A stretch of 64,000 nt of DNA from Niveibacterium terrae. GTDB taxonomy: Bacteria > Pseudomonadota > Gammaproteobacteria > Burkholderiales > Rhodocyclaceae. The notes under the pieces are model-generated. The model did no database searches, was not told where the DNA came from, and worked only from the letters and a program-made list of their open reading frames with translations. Below are positions 26,289 through 36,409 of the stretch, in pieces. A program made the position numbers and the translations under genes. How positions within the stretch are numbered: the stretch's first letter is position 1; each line of letters begins with the position of its first letter. Location: positions 186,001-250,000 of the forward strand of contig NZ_CP172404.1 in assembly GCF_048213115.1 (NCBI RefSeq), read 5' to 3'.

Positions 26289-27491
26289 TCAGTCGGCGAG
26301 GAAGCGCTCGAGCAGCTCGTTCAGGAAGCGTTGGCCGAGCAGGGTCGGGCGTATCCGCCCTTCGCTCGTGTCGAGCAGGCCGTCACGGCGTGCTTCGATC
26401 AGCGTTGTTTCGACGGTCGCGAGCGCGAGGCCGGTGCGCTCGACGAACAGCGAGGCGGGGACTCCGTCAGTGAGGCGCAGCGCGTTCATCATGAACTCGA
26501 AACCCAGTTCGTCCCGGCTGACCCAACGGCTTTCCTGAACGAAAGATCCGCTGCCTGCCCCTTCGAGGTAGGCGGAAGGATGTTTGTGGCGCATCTCGCG
26601 AAGGATGCCTTCCGGCGTGCTCAGCTTGCCGTGGGCGCCCGCGCCCAGGCCAAGATAGTCGCCGAACTGCCAGTAATTGACGTTGTGCCGGCAGCGCTGG
26701 CCCGGTTTTGCGAAGGCCGAGGTCTCGTAGTGCTGGTAGCCGGCGCGCGCGAGCCTTTTCTCGACTGCTTCCTGGATATCGGCCGCCGAGTCGTCGTCGG
26801 GGAGGCCGGCGGGAGGCGATGCGCCGAAAGCGGTGTTCGGCTCCATCGTCAGGTGATAGCAGGACAGGTGGGGCGGCGCGAACTCGAGCGCGGTCTCGAC
26901 GTCGGCGAGCGCCTCACCGAGGGACTGGCCCGGCAACGCATACATCAGGTCGAGGTTGAAGGTGTCGAAGTGCTTTGCTGCCAGCTCGGCGGCGCGGCGC
27001 GCTTCACGGCCATCGTGGATGCGGCCGATCCGGGTGAGGAAGCCATCCGCGAAGCTCTGGATTCCCAGCGAGAGCCGGGTCACTCCGGCGGCGCGATAGG
27101 CGGCGAAGTGCCCCGCTTCGACGGTTCCCGGGTTCGCTTCGAGCGTGATCTCGCAGTCGCCGGCCAGCGGCAGCCTCATCCGTATCCCGGCGAGCAGTCT
27201 GTCCAGCCCTTCCGGCGAGATCAGGCTGGGCGTGCCTCCGCCGATGAAGACAGACACCACTTTGCGCCCCCAGACCCGGGGGAGCGCCGCTTCGAGGTCG
27301 GCAATCAGCGCCGCCAGATAGGCCTGTTCGGGAATGCCGTCGCGGATCGCGTGGGAGTTGAAGTCGCAGTAGGGGCACTTCCTGACGCACCACGGGAAGT
27401 GGATGTACAGGGCGAGCGGCGGCGCCTGGGTCAGACCCGGCCCGGAAGGGGCGGCAGGCTTCAGGGCGACCGGGATCACGCGTCGCTCCAT
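26289..27491 (-). CDS. hemW: radical SAM heme chaperone HemW-like protein
   Basis: The start at 27491 overlaps the rdgB stop by one base (TGATG), giving 400 residues. The radical SAM cluster motif is CVRKCPYC in the typical YIHFPWCVRKCPYCDFNSH. IGGGTPSLI and EANPGTVE are further family landmarks, and the HemN-like C-terminal domain ends the protein. HemW proteins bind heme and are proposed to deliver it to respiratory enzymes; they lack coproporphyrinogen oxidase activity. Position after rdgB is typical in proteobacteria. HemW versus oxygen-independent HemN is decided here by length and context. Confidence 0.93.
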   Translation of the reverse strand: MERRVIPVALKPAAPSGPGLTQAPPLALYIHFPWCVRKCPYCDFNSHAIRDGIPEQAYLAALIADLEAALPRVWGRKVVSVFIGGGTPSLISPEGLDRLLAGIRMRLPLAGDCEITLEANPGTVEAGHFAAYRAAGVTRLSLGIQSFADGFLTRIGRIHDGREARRAAELAAKHFDTFNLDLMYALPGQSLGEALADVETALEFAPPHLSCYHLTMEPNTAFGASPPAGLPDDDSAADIQEAVEKRLARAGYQHYETSAFAKPGQRCRHNVNYWQFGDYLGLGAGAHGKLSTPEGILREMRHKHPSAYLEGAGSGSFVQESRWVSRDELGFEFMMNALRLTDGVPASLFVERTGLALATVETTLIEARRDGLLDTSEGRIRPTLLGQRFLNELLERFLAD

Positions 27492-28078
27492 CAAGTGTGG
27501 CTCAGCTTCTCGATCAGGCGGCGACAGGCCGTGCCGCGGTGGGACAGCGTGTTCTTCAGCTCCGGCGCCAGCTCGGCGGCGGTCTGTCCGAGTTCGGGCA
27601 GCAGGAAGAGCGGGTCGTAGCCGAAGCCCTGGCTGCCGCGTGGAGTATCGATGATCTCGCCGTGCCATTCGCCTTCGGCGATCAGCGGTTGTGGATCCTC
27701 GGGGTGGCGCACCAGAACCAGCACGCAGACATAGTGCGCCGAGCGGTCGTTCTCTCCGGCGAGCTTTTCGATCAGCAACGCATTGTTGTTCGCGTCCGAC
27801 TTGGGTTCCCCGGCGAAACGCGCCGAGTAGACGCCGGGCGCGCCATCGAGCGCCGAGACGCAGATCCCGGAATCGTCGGCGAGCGCCGGCAAGCCGGTGT
27901 GGCGCGAGCAGTGGCGGGCCTTTTCGAGCGCGTTCTCGACGAAAGTGCAGTGCGGCTCTTCCGCTTCGGGAACTTCGAACAGCGACTGGGGCAGCACTTC
28001 GATGCCCAGCGGTGCGAGCAGCGCGGAGAACTCGCGCAGCTTGCCGGGATTGTTCGAGGCGAGAACGATTCTTTTCAT
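27491..28078 (-). CDS. rdgB: XTP/dITP pyrophosphatase (non-canonical purine NTP)
   Basis: The 195-residue enzyme hydrolyses XTP, ITP and dITP to monophosphates and keeps deaminated bases out of nucleic acids. Family motifs are LASNNPGKLREF at the start, CTFVENALEKARH, LADDSGICVSALDGAPGVYSAR, and GFGYDPLFLLPELG, SHRGTA near the end. It lies 22 bp after rph and overlaps hemW by one base. Confidence 0.96.
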   Translation of the reverse strand: MKRIVLASNNPGKLREFSALLAPLGIEVLPQSLFEVPEAEEPHCTFVENALEKARHCSRHTGLPALADDSGICVSALDGAPGVYSARFAGEPKSDANNNALLIEKLAGENDRSAHYVCVLVLVRHPEDPQPLIAEGEWHGEIIDTPRGSQGFGYDPLFLLPELGQTAAELAPELKNTLSHRGTACRRLIEKLSHT

Positions 28079-28100
28079 CGCAGTCCTTTCGAAAAGGGGC

Positions 28101-28838
28101 TCAGCAGGCCAGCGCCTGCTTCTGTGCGGCGATCAGTTCCGAGATGCCCTGGTCGGCGAGTCCGAGCAACGCGTCGAGTTCGGAGCGCGAGAACGGGGCG
28201 CCTTCGGCCGTGCCCTGGATCTCGACGATTCCGCCCGATTCGGTCATCACGACGTTCATGTCGGTGTCGCAGTTCGAGTCTTCCACGTAGTCGAGATCGA
28301 GCACGGGCTGGCCGGCATAGATGCCGACCGAGATCGCTGCGACGAGTTCCTTCATCGGGTTCGCGGCGAGTTTGCCGGAGGCGACGAGGCTCTCGAGCGC
28401 GTCATGCAGCGCGATGCAGGCGCCGGTGATGGATGCGGTCCGCGTGCCTCCATCGGCTTGCAGCACGTCGCAGTCGAGCGTGATTTGGCGCTCGCCGAGC
28501 GCCTTGAGGTCGACGATGGCGCGCAGGCTGCGGCCAATCAGACGCTGGATCTCCTGGGTGCGTCCGCTCTGCTTGCCCTTGGCGGCTTCGCGGGCGCTGC
28601 GGGTGTGGGTCGAGCGCGGCAGCATGCCGTATTCGGCGGTGACCCAGCCTTCGCCCTTGCCGCGCAGGAAAGGCGGAACGCTCTCTTCGACGCTGGCCGT
28701 GCACAGGACGCGGGTATCGCCGAATTCGACGAGAACCGAGCCTTCGGCGTGGCGGGTGAAGCCGCGGGTAATCGCGACGGCGCGTAGCGCCGAAGCGGGA
28801 CGGCCGCTGGGGCGCGACAGGGGGGTATCAGTCATCAT
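28101..28838 (-). CDS. rph: ribonuclease PH
   Basis: The enzyme trims the 3' ends of tRNA precursors with phosphate. The 245-residue product shows GFTRHAEGSVLVEFGDTRVL, GWVTAEYGMLPRSTHTR, RTQEIQRLIGRSLRA and DCDVLQADGGTRTASITGA, all characteristic. Two adjacent ATG codons (28838 and 28835) follow AGGA; the second has the better spacing. The gene lies 29 bp after the PP2C phosphatase gene and 22 bp before rdgB. Confidence 0.96.
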   Translation of the reverse strand: MMTDTPLSRPSGRPASALRAVAITRGFTRHAEGSVLVEFGDTRVLCTASVEESVPPFLRGKGEGWVTAEYGMLPRSTHTRSAREAAKGKQSGRTQEIQRLIGRSLRAIVDLKALGERQITLDCDVLQADGGTRTASITGACIALHDALESLVASGKLAANPMKELVAAISVGIYAGQPVLDLDYVEDSNCDTDMNVVMTESGGIVEIQGTAEGAPFSRSELDALLGLADQGISELIAAQKQALAC

Positions 28839-28867
28839 TGTCCTTGGTGGGGCCGTCCGGCCCCGAT

Positions 28868-29785
28868 TCAACGGGAGTATTTGCGGATCGCGGAGTTGAT
28901 CTCGGCGATCGCCTTTTCGATGTCTTCTTCGGACAGATCGCCGACGTTGGTAGGAGACTGGCCCGTAGCGAAGCCTTCCATCTTGGTCGTGAAGGTCGCG
29001 ACCGGCATCGTCATCGTCGAGATCGTCGCTGGCGGCGCATCGGTGAAGTCCTCGTGCCATTTCATCGCGATCACCGACAGGTTATCGCAACTGGGGCCGC
29101 CCAGCCGTTCGGCGCTGTCCATCAACCGGGGCACGCTCTCCAGCAGATCCGCGGTGCTCAGGTGTGCGATCTCGTCTTCGGCTCCGGCCGGAGCCCAGAG
29201 TCCGTCCGTGCACAGCAGCAGCGTGTCACCGGCATAGAGCGGCGTGCGGCGCGAAAACTCGATCTGCGGCGAATGGGTGCCGCCCAGGCAGCTGAAGATC
29301 CGGTTGCGCAGCGGATGGGTGGCCTGTTCTCCTTCGCGGATCAGCCCCTGTTCGAGCATGACCTGGACGCGCGAGTGATCGCGGGTGTGGAAGGCGACCT
29401 GGCCGTCGCGCAGCAGGTAGAGCCGGGAATCGCCGGCGTGCGCCCAGTGCGCGAGGCTGTTCTGGATCACGCAGGCAACAATCGTCGTGCGCGGAGGATC
29501 GGGCAGGTTCTTGTCGAACGCGTAGTCGAGAATCGCGTGGTGGGCATTGGTCAGGACCCGCGACAGGAACATCATCTCGTCGGCAAGAGTTGGCCGCGCT
29601 TCGCGCTGAAAGGCTTCGGTGATGTACTGAACCGCGATCTGCGCGGCGATCTCGCCGTGCAGGTGGCCGCCCATGCCGTCGGCAATGACCATCAGCACGG
29701 CATCGCGCGAATAGCTGTAGGCGATCCTGTCCTGATTGGAATGGCGTTTGCCGATCCGGCTTTCCTGATAGATGGTGAATTTCAT
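28868..29785 (-). CDS. PP2C-type Ser/Thr protein phosphatase
   Basis: The start at 29785 (MKFTIYQESRIGKRHSNQDR) overlaps the kinase stop by ATGA; the product has 305 residues. PP2C metal motifs are seen: NQDR, VIADGMGGHLHGE, WAHAGDSRLYLLRDG, LLCTDGLWAP and SCDNLSVIAMKW. The C-terminal 60 or so residues are a low-complexity extension. It should dephosphorylate substrates of the coupled kinase. The pair sits upstream of rph-rdgB-hemW, an arrangement I recall from several betaproteobacteria; the targets are unknown. Confidence 0.93.
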   Translation of the reverse strand: MKFTIYQESRIGKRHSNQDRIAYSYSRDAVLMVIADGMGGHLHGEIAAQIAVQYITEAFQREARPTLADEMMFLSRVLTNAHHAILDYAFDKNLPDPPRTTIVACVIQNSLAHWAHAGDSRLYLLRDGQVAFHTRDHSRVQVMLEQGLIREGEQATHPLRNRIFSCLGGTHSPQIEFSRRTPLYAGDTLLLCTDGLWAPAGAEDEIAHLSTADLLESVPRLMDSAERLGGPSCDNLSVIAMKWHEDFTDAPPATISTMTMPVATFTTKMEGFATGQSPTNVGDLSEEDIEKAIAEINSAIRKYSR

Positions 29786-30744
29786 GGGCGAAAGATCAGA
29801 GCGCGCAGGCGACTGCCGAGGTTGAGGATCCAGCTTCCGGAACGGTGGCTGTGGGGGCTGTGGTGATGCCGTACTCGCTTGGCGAGTACTTTCTGCAAGG
29901 CATAGACGCTTTGCGGGCGCTCTGCCGGATCGAGTCTCAGGCACAGGTCTATCGTGTGCAGCAGCTGTTCCGAGTACTGGCCGCGCCAGCGCCGGCTTGC
30001 TGCTTCGAGCTGGTCCTTCTTGACCCGCTCGTCGGAGCGCTGCGGTGGGCAGCCCGCCAGACAGGCATACATGCTGGCGCCGACCGAATAGATGTCGCTC
30101 CACGGGCCCAGGTGCTCGCGGTCGCGGAACTGCTCGGGCGCGCAGTAGCCGGGCGTGTACATCGGCTTGAGCATCGGCGCGTCGTTGAGCAGGGTCTGGC
30201 GCGCGGCGCCGAAGTCGAGTAGCACCGGAGTGCCGTCGTTGCGCAGATAAATGTTCGAGGGCTTGATATCGAGGTGGAGCAGCTTGTTCGCATGCACTTC
30301 GCGCAGGCCGTTCAAGAGCCGGGTGAACACTCCGCGGATGAATTTCTCGCGGATCTCGCCCCGGTTCTTGTTGATGAAGTCCTGGAGCGTGCGGCCGCGT
30401 TCGAAAGCCATGACCATGTAGACGGTGCCATTAGCGCGGAAGAAATTCAGCACCCGGACGAGGTTCGGGTGGTTCAGGCTCGCCAGGGCCCGGCCCTCTT
30501 CAAAGAAGCACTTCATCCCGTAACGGAAAGCCGCCTGGTGCTCGTCGGGAATCTTCGGTTCGATGTCCCCTTCCTTGCGCAGGGCCAGCGAGTTCGGCAG
30601 GTATTCCTTGATGACGACGGGGAGCTCAGAGGGGTCGGTCGCCAGATAGACGATCGAGAAGCCGCCCAAGCTGAGCTGCTGCTCAATTCGGTATTGCTCA
30701 AGCTGGAAGCCTGGCGGCAGAGGGCAGTTGGCTTGAGCGGGCAT
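29782..30744 (-). CDS. Hanks-type Ser/Thr protein kinase
   Basis: The kinase domain shows the loop LSLGGFSIVYLA, the ATP lysine in VVIKEYLP, the catalytic HLDIKPSN, DFGAAR and the GYCAPEQ substrate site, followed by DIYSVGASMY. There is no transmembrane segment, so it is cytosolic, unlike PASTA kinases. I list ATG 30744 (320 residues); an in-frame TTG at 30804 would give 340 residues and neither has a strong ribosome site. The stop overlaps the PP2C start, indicating a kinase/phosphatase switch. Confidence 0.92.
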   Translation of the reverse strand: MPAQANCPLPPGFQLEQYRIEQQLSLGGFSIVYLATDPSELPVVIKEYLPNSLALRKEGDIEPKIPDEHQAAFRYGMKCFFEEGRALASLNHPNLVRVLNFFRANGTVYMVMAFERGRTLQDFINKNRGEIREKFIRGVFTRLLNGLREVHANKLLHLDIKPSNIYLRNDGTPVLLDFGAARQTLLNDAPMLKPMYTPGYCAPEQFRDREHLGPWSDIYSVGASMYACLAGCPPQRSDERVKKDQLEAASRRWRGQYSEQLLHTIDLCLRLDPAERPQSVYALQKVLAKRVRHHHSPHSHRSGSWILNLGSRLRALIFRP

Positions 30745-30850
30745 GTAGGGATACGTATGATTCGTCAGGACGTTGATTTTCGGCTTTTTATCACTCCCCT
30801 GCAATTATTGCATCCGTCATTTTTGACGGGGCTGTTGGCGGACTCTCCAG

Positions 30851-31717
30851 ATGATTCTCTCTATGACCGGTTATGCGGTCGGCGCTCGCGATGCCGGCCG
30901 TGCTCGTTTGAACCTCGAACTGCGCAGCGTCAACTCGCGTTTTCTCGATCTCGTGTTCCGGATGGCCGAGGAGTTGCGCCTTACCGAGCCGGCTCTGCGC
31001 GAGGCGATCAGCGCCCGTCTGAGTCGCGGCAAGGTTGAGTGCCGGCTCTATTGGCAGGCGAGTGGAGGGGGGGCCGGTGAGCTTGCGCTCAACGCGCCTT
31101 TGCTCGATCAGCTGGCCTCGGCCCAGGATGCTGTCCGCGCCCGCTTCGCTGACGCGAAGACCCTGTCGGTTGGCGAGATCCTCCGCTGGCCGGGCGTGCT
31201 GGCCGAGAATGGCCTCGACTTCGCGGCGCTCGCCGACGATGTCGCCGAGCTGGCGGTGGAAGTTATAGACGAGCTGATCGCGACGCGGGCCCGCGAAGGC
31301 GAGAAGCTCGCAGCGATGATTCGCGAGCGGGTTGCCGCAATGCGGGCTCTGGTCAGCCAGGCCGAACCGCTGCTGCCGGGCGCGGTCGCCGAATACCAGG
31401 AGAAGCTGACGACGCGCTTGCGCGAAGCGGTCGCGACGCTGGACGAGGACAGGGTGCGCCAGGAAGTGAGCCTGTTCGCTCAGCGCGCCGATGTCGCCGA
31501 GGAGTTTTCGCGTCTGCGCGCCCACCTCGACGAAGTTGAGCGGGTGCTCAAAAAGGGCGGGCCGGCCGGCAAGAGGCTCGATTTCTTGATGCAGGAACTC
31601 AACCGTGAAGCGAATACGCTCGCATCGAAAGCGGTCTCGGGGGCGATCTCGGCGATCGCGGTCGAGATGAAGCTGCTGATCGAGCAGATGCGCGAGCAGG
31701 TGCAGAACATCGAATAA
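30851..31717 (+). CDS. yicC: YicC family endoribonuclease-like protein
   Basis: The 288-residue product begins MILSMTGYAVG and contains LRSVNSRFLDLVFRMAEELR in the YicC-like N-domain. The DUF1732 C-domain has RLDFLMQELNREANTLASK. E. coli YicC is reported to be an RNase involved in sRNA turnover. The gene diverges from the kinase across about 105 bp and is followed 9 bp later by gmk, as in many proteobacteria. Confidence 0.94.
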   Translation: MILSMTGYAVGARDAGRARLNLELRSVNSRFLDLVFRMAEELRLTEPALREAISARLSRGKVECRLYWQASGGGAGELALNAPLLDQLASAQDAVRARFADAKTLSVGEILRWPGVLAENGLDFAALADDVAELAVEVIDELIATRAREGEKLAAMIRERVAAMRALVSQAEPLLPGAVAEYQEKLTTRLREAVATLDEDRVRQEVSLFAQRADVAEEFSRLRAHLDEVERVLKKGGPAGKRLDFLMQELNREANTLASKAVSGAISAIAVEMKLLIEQMREQVQNIE

Positions 31718-31726
31718 GGTTCAAGG

Positions 31727-32344
31727 ATGTCAGGACAACTTTTCATCGTGTCTGCGCCTTCGGGGGCGGGCAAGACCACTCTGGTGCGCAAGCTGCTTGA
31801 GCGGGATCGCGAGATCGAACTGTCGATCTCCTTCACGACGCGCGCGCCGCGTCCCGGCGAGCAGAATGGGCGCGACTACCATTTCGTCTCGCGCGAAGAG
31901 TTCGAGGCGCTGCGCGAGCGTGGGGACTTCCTCGAATGGGCCGAAGTGCATGGCAATTTCTATGCAACTTCGCGCGTCTGGCTGGAAGCCGAGATGAAGC
32001 AGGGGCGTGACGTGCTGCTGGAGATCGACTGGCAGGGTGCGAGCCAGGTGCGTCGCGCGCTGCCCGATGCGATCGGCGTCTTCGTGTTGCCTCCTTCGTT
32101 CGAAGAGCTCGAACGCCGCCTGCGCGGGAGGGCCTCGGACGATGACGAGGTGATTCGCCGCCGTCTCGCTGCGGCTCTGGGCGAGATGCGTCGCGTGGAC
32201 GAATTCGACTACTGTATCATCAACGAAGATCTGGAAACGGCGAGCGCCGACCTGCAGGCGGTGGTTCGTGCCTGCCGGGCCCGCCTGCCGATTCAGAAGC
32301 TTCGCCATCCGGCGAGCTTCGGCTTTCTGAAACACGAGGACTGA
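31727..32344 (+). CDS. gmk: guanylate kinase
   Basis: The 205-residue enzyme phosphorylates GMP to GDP. It begins SGQLFIVSAPSGAGKTTLVR with the P-loop, followed by the GMP-binding region SISFTTRAPRPGEQNGRDYH, then LLEIDWQGASQVR. It lies between yicC and spoT. The rpoZ gene that normally follows gmk is missing: only 79 bp separate gmk from the spoT start. Confidence 0.97.
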   Translation: MSGQLFIVSAPSGAGKTTLVRKLLERDREIELSISFTTRAPRPGEQNGRDYHFVSREEFEALRERGDFLEWAEVHGNFYATSRVWLEAEMKQGRDVLLEIDWQGASQVRRALPDAIGVFVLPPSFEELERRLRGRASDDDEVIRRRLAAALGEMRRVDEFDYCIINEDLETASADLQAVVRACRARLPIQKLRHPASFGFLKHED

Positions 32345-32423
32345 AGCATGTCTGCTCCGACGCGAATGCCTCTTCCTGGCCGACCGGGCTTTGCCCCGGC
32401 CGGCCGTTGAGCGAGGTCTGTCG

Positions 32424-34663
32424 ATGGAAGCTGCGCCGGTTCCCCCCTCTGGCCAGGCCCAGCCCCCCTCCGGACCTCTGCGCCGCGATCCGGATGCAGA
32501 TCCTTTTGAAGGCATAGATCTTTCAGTACTGCGCGAGCGCGCCAGCGCCTATCTTTCCGCCGAAGACATGGCACTGATCGAGCGTGCTGCGGTGTTTTCC
32601 GCGCGCGCCCATTCCGGCCAGTACCGGATCAGCGGAGAGCCCTACATCTCGCACCCGGTCGCGGTCGCCGAAGCGCTTGCCGAGTGGCACATGGATGCTC
32701 AGGCGCTGGTCGCGGCGCTCCTCCACGACGTGATGGAAGACACCGAGGTCAGCAAGCAGGCGATCGCCGACCAGTTCGGGCGGATCGCCGCCGAACTGGT
32801 CGATGGCGTCTCCAAGCTCGACAAGATCGAGGCGAGGAGCCAGGAAGAGGCCCAGGCCGAGAACTTCCGCAAGATGTTCCTGGCGATGGCTCGCGACGTG
32901 CGGGTGATCCTGATCAAGCTGGCCGACCGTCTGCACAATATGCGCACTCTGGGCGCGATGCGCCCGGCCAAGCAGCGCCGCATCGCCCGCGAGACACTGG
33001 AGATCTACGCGCCGATCGCGAACCGGCTGGGGCTCAACAGCCTCTACCGGGAGCTCGAAGAGCTCTCCTTCCGCTTCCTGTATCCGATGCGCTACCGGGT
33101 GCTGCTGAAGGCCGTGCGCGCCGCGCGGGGCAATCGCCGCGAGATGGTCAGCCGGCTGATGGCAGCGATTCAGGAGAGGCTGCCGCTGTGGCACATCGAG
33201 GCCGAGGTATGGGGGCGCGAGAAGCAGGTCTATGCGATCTACCGCAAGATGGTCGACAAGCAGCTGTCCTTCTCCCAGGTGCTCGACATCTTCGGCTTTC
33301 GCATCGTCGTCCACGACATCCCCTGCTGCTATCTCGCGTTGGGGGCCTTGCACGAGCTCTACAAGCCGGTTCCGGGCAAGTTCAAGGACTACATCGCGAT
33401 CCCCAAGGCGAACGGCTATCAGTCGCTGCACTCGACGCTGATCGGGCCTTACGGCACGCCGATCGAAGTGCAGATCCGCACCGACAGCATGCATCACGTT
33501 GCCGAGAGCGGAGTCGCGTCGCACTGGCTGTACAAGGATCAGGAAGAGCGGCTGTCGGACATCCAGCAGCGCACCCACAACTGGTTGCAGTCGCTGCTCG
33601 AACTGCAGTCGACGTCGGGCGATTCGACCGAATTCCTCGAGCACGTCAAGATCGACCTCTTCCCCGGCGAAGTCTTCGTGTTCAGCCCCAAGGGCAAGAT
33701 CTTCAACCTGCCCAAAGGGGCGACCGTCGTCGATTTCGCGTATGCGATCCACACTGACATCGGCGATCGCTGTGTCGCGTGCCGGATCAACGGCGACGTG
33801 ATGCCGCTGCGCACCGAACTCAAGAACGGCGATCAGGTCGAGGTCGTCACCGCCGCGCACGCGAATCCGAATCCGGCGTGGCTCTCCTATGTGCGGACCG
33901 GCAAGGCGCGCGCCCAGATCCGCCACTTCCTGAAGACGACCCAGCTCGAAGAGTCGGTCGCGCTCGGCGAGCGCCTGCTCTCGCAGGCGGTCCGCGCGCA
34001 CGGTATCACACTGAACGTCGTTCCGAAGACGGTCTGGGACAAGCTGCTGCGCGAGGTCGGCGCTCGCGAACGCGCTGAAGTGTTCACCGACCTGGGGCTG
34101 GGCAAGAGGCTGCCGGCGATCGTCGCGAAGCGTCTCCTTTGCCTGTTCGAAGCGGCTGGAATCGAAGGCCTGGACGGAGACGTGCTGAAGCCGCGGCCGA
34201 CCGGTGCGATCCTGATCCGCGGCAGCGAAGGCATGGCCGTCCAGCTCGCCCACTGCTGCCGTCCCATTCCCGGCGATCCGATCGTCGGCCTGCTGCGCAA
34301 GGGCCAGGGCATGGAAGTGCATATGAACGACTGCCCCAGCCTGTCGCGCAACCGCAGCGACCGCGAGCGCTGGGTCGATGTCGAATGGGATACCGACAGC
34401 GAACGAATGTTCGAGGTCGCGATCCGGGTCATCGCCGAGCATAAGAGGGGGATGCTGGCCAAGGTGGCCAGTGCGATCTCCGAGGAACACGCCGGAATCC
34501 AGCACGTCAGCATGGACGGCGAACACGTCACTCATACCCAGATCTACTTCACGATCCAGGTCACCGACCGCCAGCACCTCGCGCGGGTCATGCGCAGCGT
34601 GCGCAGGCTCCCCGAAGTCGTCCGGATCGTCCGCCTGAAGTCCTCCGAGACGCCTCCGGAAGC

Positions 34664-34667
<4 letters not shown>
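32424..34667 (+). CDS. spoT: bifunctional (p)ppGpp synthetase/hydrolase, RelA/SpoT family
   Basis: The start ATG 32424 follows a GAGG-like site; a TTG at 32391 in the same frame is less likely. The product has 747 residues. The hydrolase HD motif is present (LLHDVMEDT), so ppGpp hydrolysis should be intact. The synthetase domain has VPGKFKDYIAIPKANGYQSL, whose KFKD resembles the RxKD of bifunctional enzymes rather than the acidic motif of RelA. The TGS domain (VFVFSPKGKIFNLPKG), the CCRPIPGD region and a C-terminal ACT domain follow. It controls the stringent response. Its stop shares the bases CTAG with the hemE stop. Confidence 0.96.
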
Positions 34668-35722
<1,055 letters not shown>

Positions 35723-35748
35723 GGATTTTCCGGGGTAAAGCCTGGAGC

Positions 35749-35937
35749 TTACAGGCGGCGCAGCAGCATAGCCGCGAGAGCGGTGAGCAGCAAGCTCAGG
35801 CCCAGTGCGATCCGGATCTCGCGGCGGCCTATCCGTATCCTCAGGTCGCCCGGAAAGCCGTTCGGAAAGCGCCGGCGCAGCGCCGGGCTGCTGGCGACGA
35901 TCGAGACGACCAGAGAGACCAGGAGCCACTTGAGCAT
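35749..35937 (-). CDS. DUF2905-like small membrane protein
   Basis: The 62-residue protein has two hydrophobic spans flanking a polar hinge with GFPGDLRIRIG. This matches the DUF2905 pattern (span, LPGDI-like motif, basic segment, span). The function of the family is unknown. It lies 26 bp upstream of hemE on the same strand, suggesting co-transcription. Confidence 0.75.
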   Translation of the reverse strand: MLKWLLVSLVVSIVASSPALRRRFPNGFPGDLRIRIGRREIRIALGLSLLLTALAAMLLRRL

Positions 35938-36144
35938 CAGCTCCGCTCCGGACGGTGCAAATAATTTGCAAATGGTATCGGAAAGCCTGGGCTCATATGC
36001 CTATGTTGTGAATACGCGACAGCGAAAAAGTCCTGTCGCAGAGGGCGCTTGCGGCTGTTCTTGGCGATCGCGAAGATGCTTGTCGTGGACGCTGCAAAGT
36101 TTGAATCGCGGCGGTCGGCTACACGATTATGCGCTCAGGAAACG

Positions 36145-36402
36145 ATGTCCTGTCCGGTTGCGGGGACGGCTGGAAGAGGGGCGGGTTCCATGGGGGGGGC
36201 GACGATCATGGAAACAGGGAACAAGAAAATGTTCGACGAATTCGGTCAATTCGCAGAAGAAGTGCTCAACGCCAGCGGTCTGCCTCAGGAGCTGGTCGAA
36301 CAACTGGGTATCAGGGATGGAGTTCAGGCGGCAGCCCGTGGCGCGGGCCCGGTTGCGGATCCCGATGATTTTCTGGCGCAGATCTATCTGAATCAGGAGT
36401 GA
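36145..36402 (+). CDS. small protein of unknown function
   Basis: The frame opens well before 36145; I chose that ATG (MSCPVAGTAG) because AGGA lies 4 bp upstream, giving 85 residues. ATGs at 36190 and 36208 are alternatives, and the last gives a compact 64-residue product starting METGNKKMFDEFG. The C-terminal half is acidic and helical in character (FAEEVLNASGLPQELVEQLG) and ends DDFLAQIYLNQE. I recognise no family. No maturation enzyme or transporter is adjacent, so a peptide-precursor role is not supported. The 207 bases before it hold no other gene I can support. Confidence 0.45.
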   Translation: MSCPVAGTAGRGAGSMGGATIMETGNKKMFDEFGQFAEEVLNASGLPQELVEQLGIRDGVQAAARGAGPVADPDDFLAQIYLNQE

Positions 36403-36409
36403 TCTGGCC

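Noticed and set aside
30814..30829. CCGTCA-TTTT-TGACGG inverted repeat between the kinase and yicC
   Set aside because: Only a 6-bp stem in a divergent promoter region; it may be an operator, but there is nothing to support a specific call.
32348..32410. 20-codon frame between gmk and spoT, considered as an rpoZ remnant
   Set aside because: The sequence has no resemblance to the omega subunit (which starts MARxTVED-like) and is far too short.
36145..36402. Small protein considered as a peptide natural-product precursor
   Set aside because: No modification enzyme, peptidase or exporter is nearby and no core-peptide pattern is visible.
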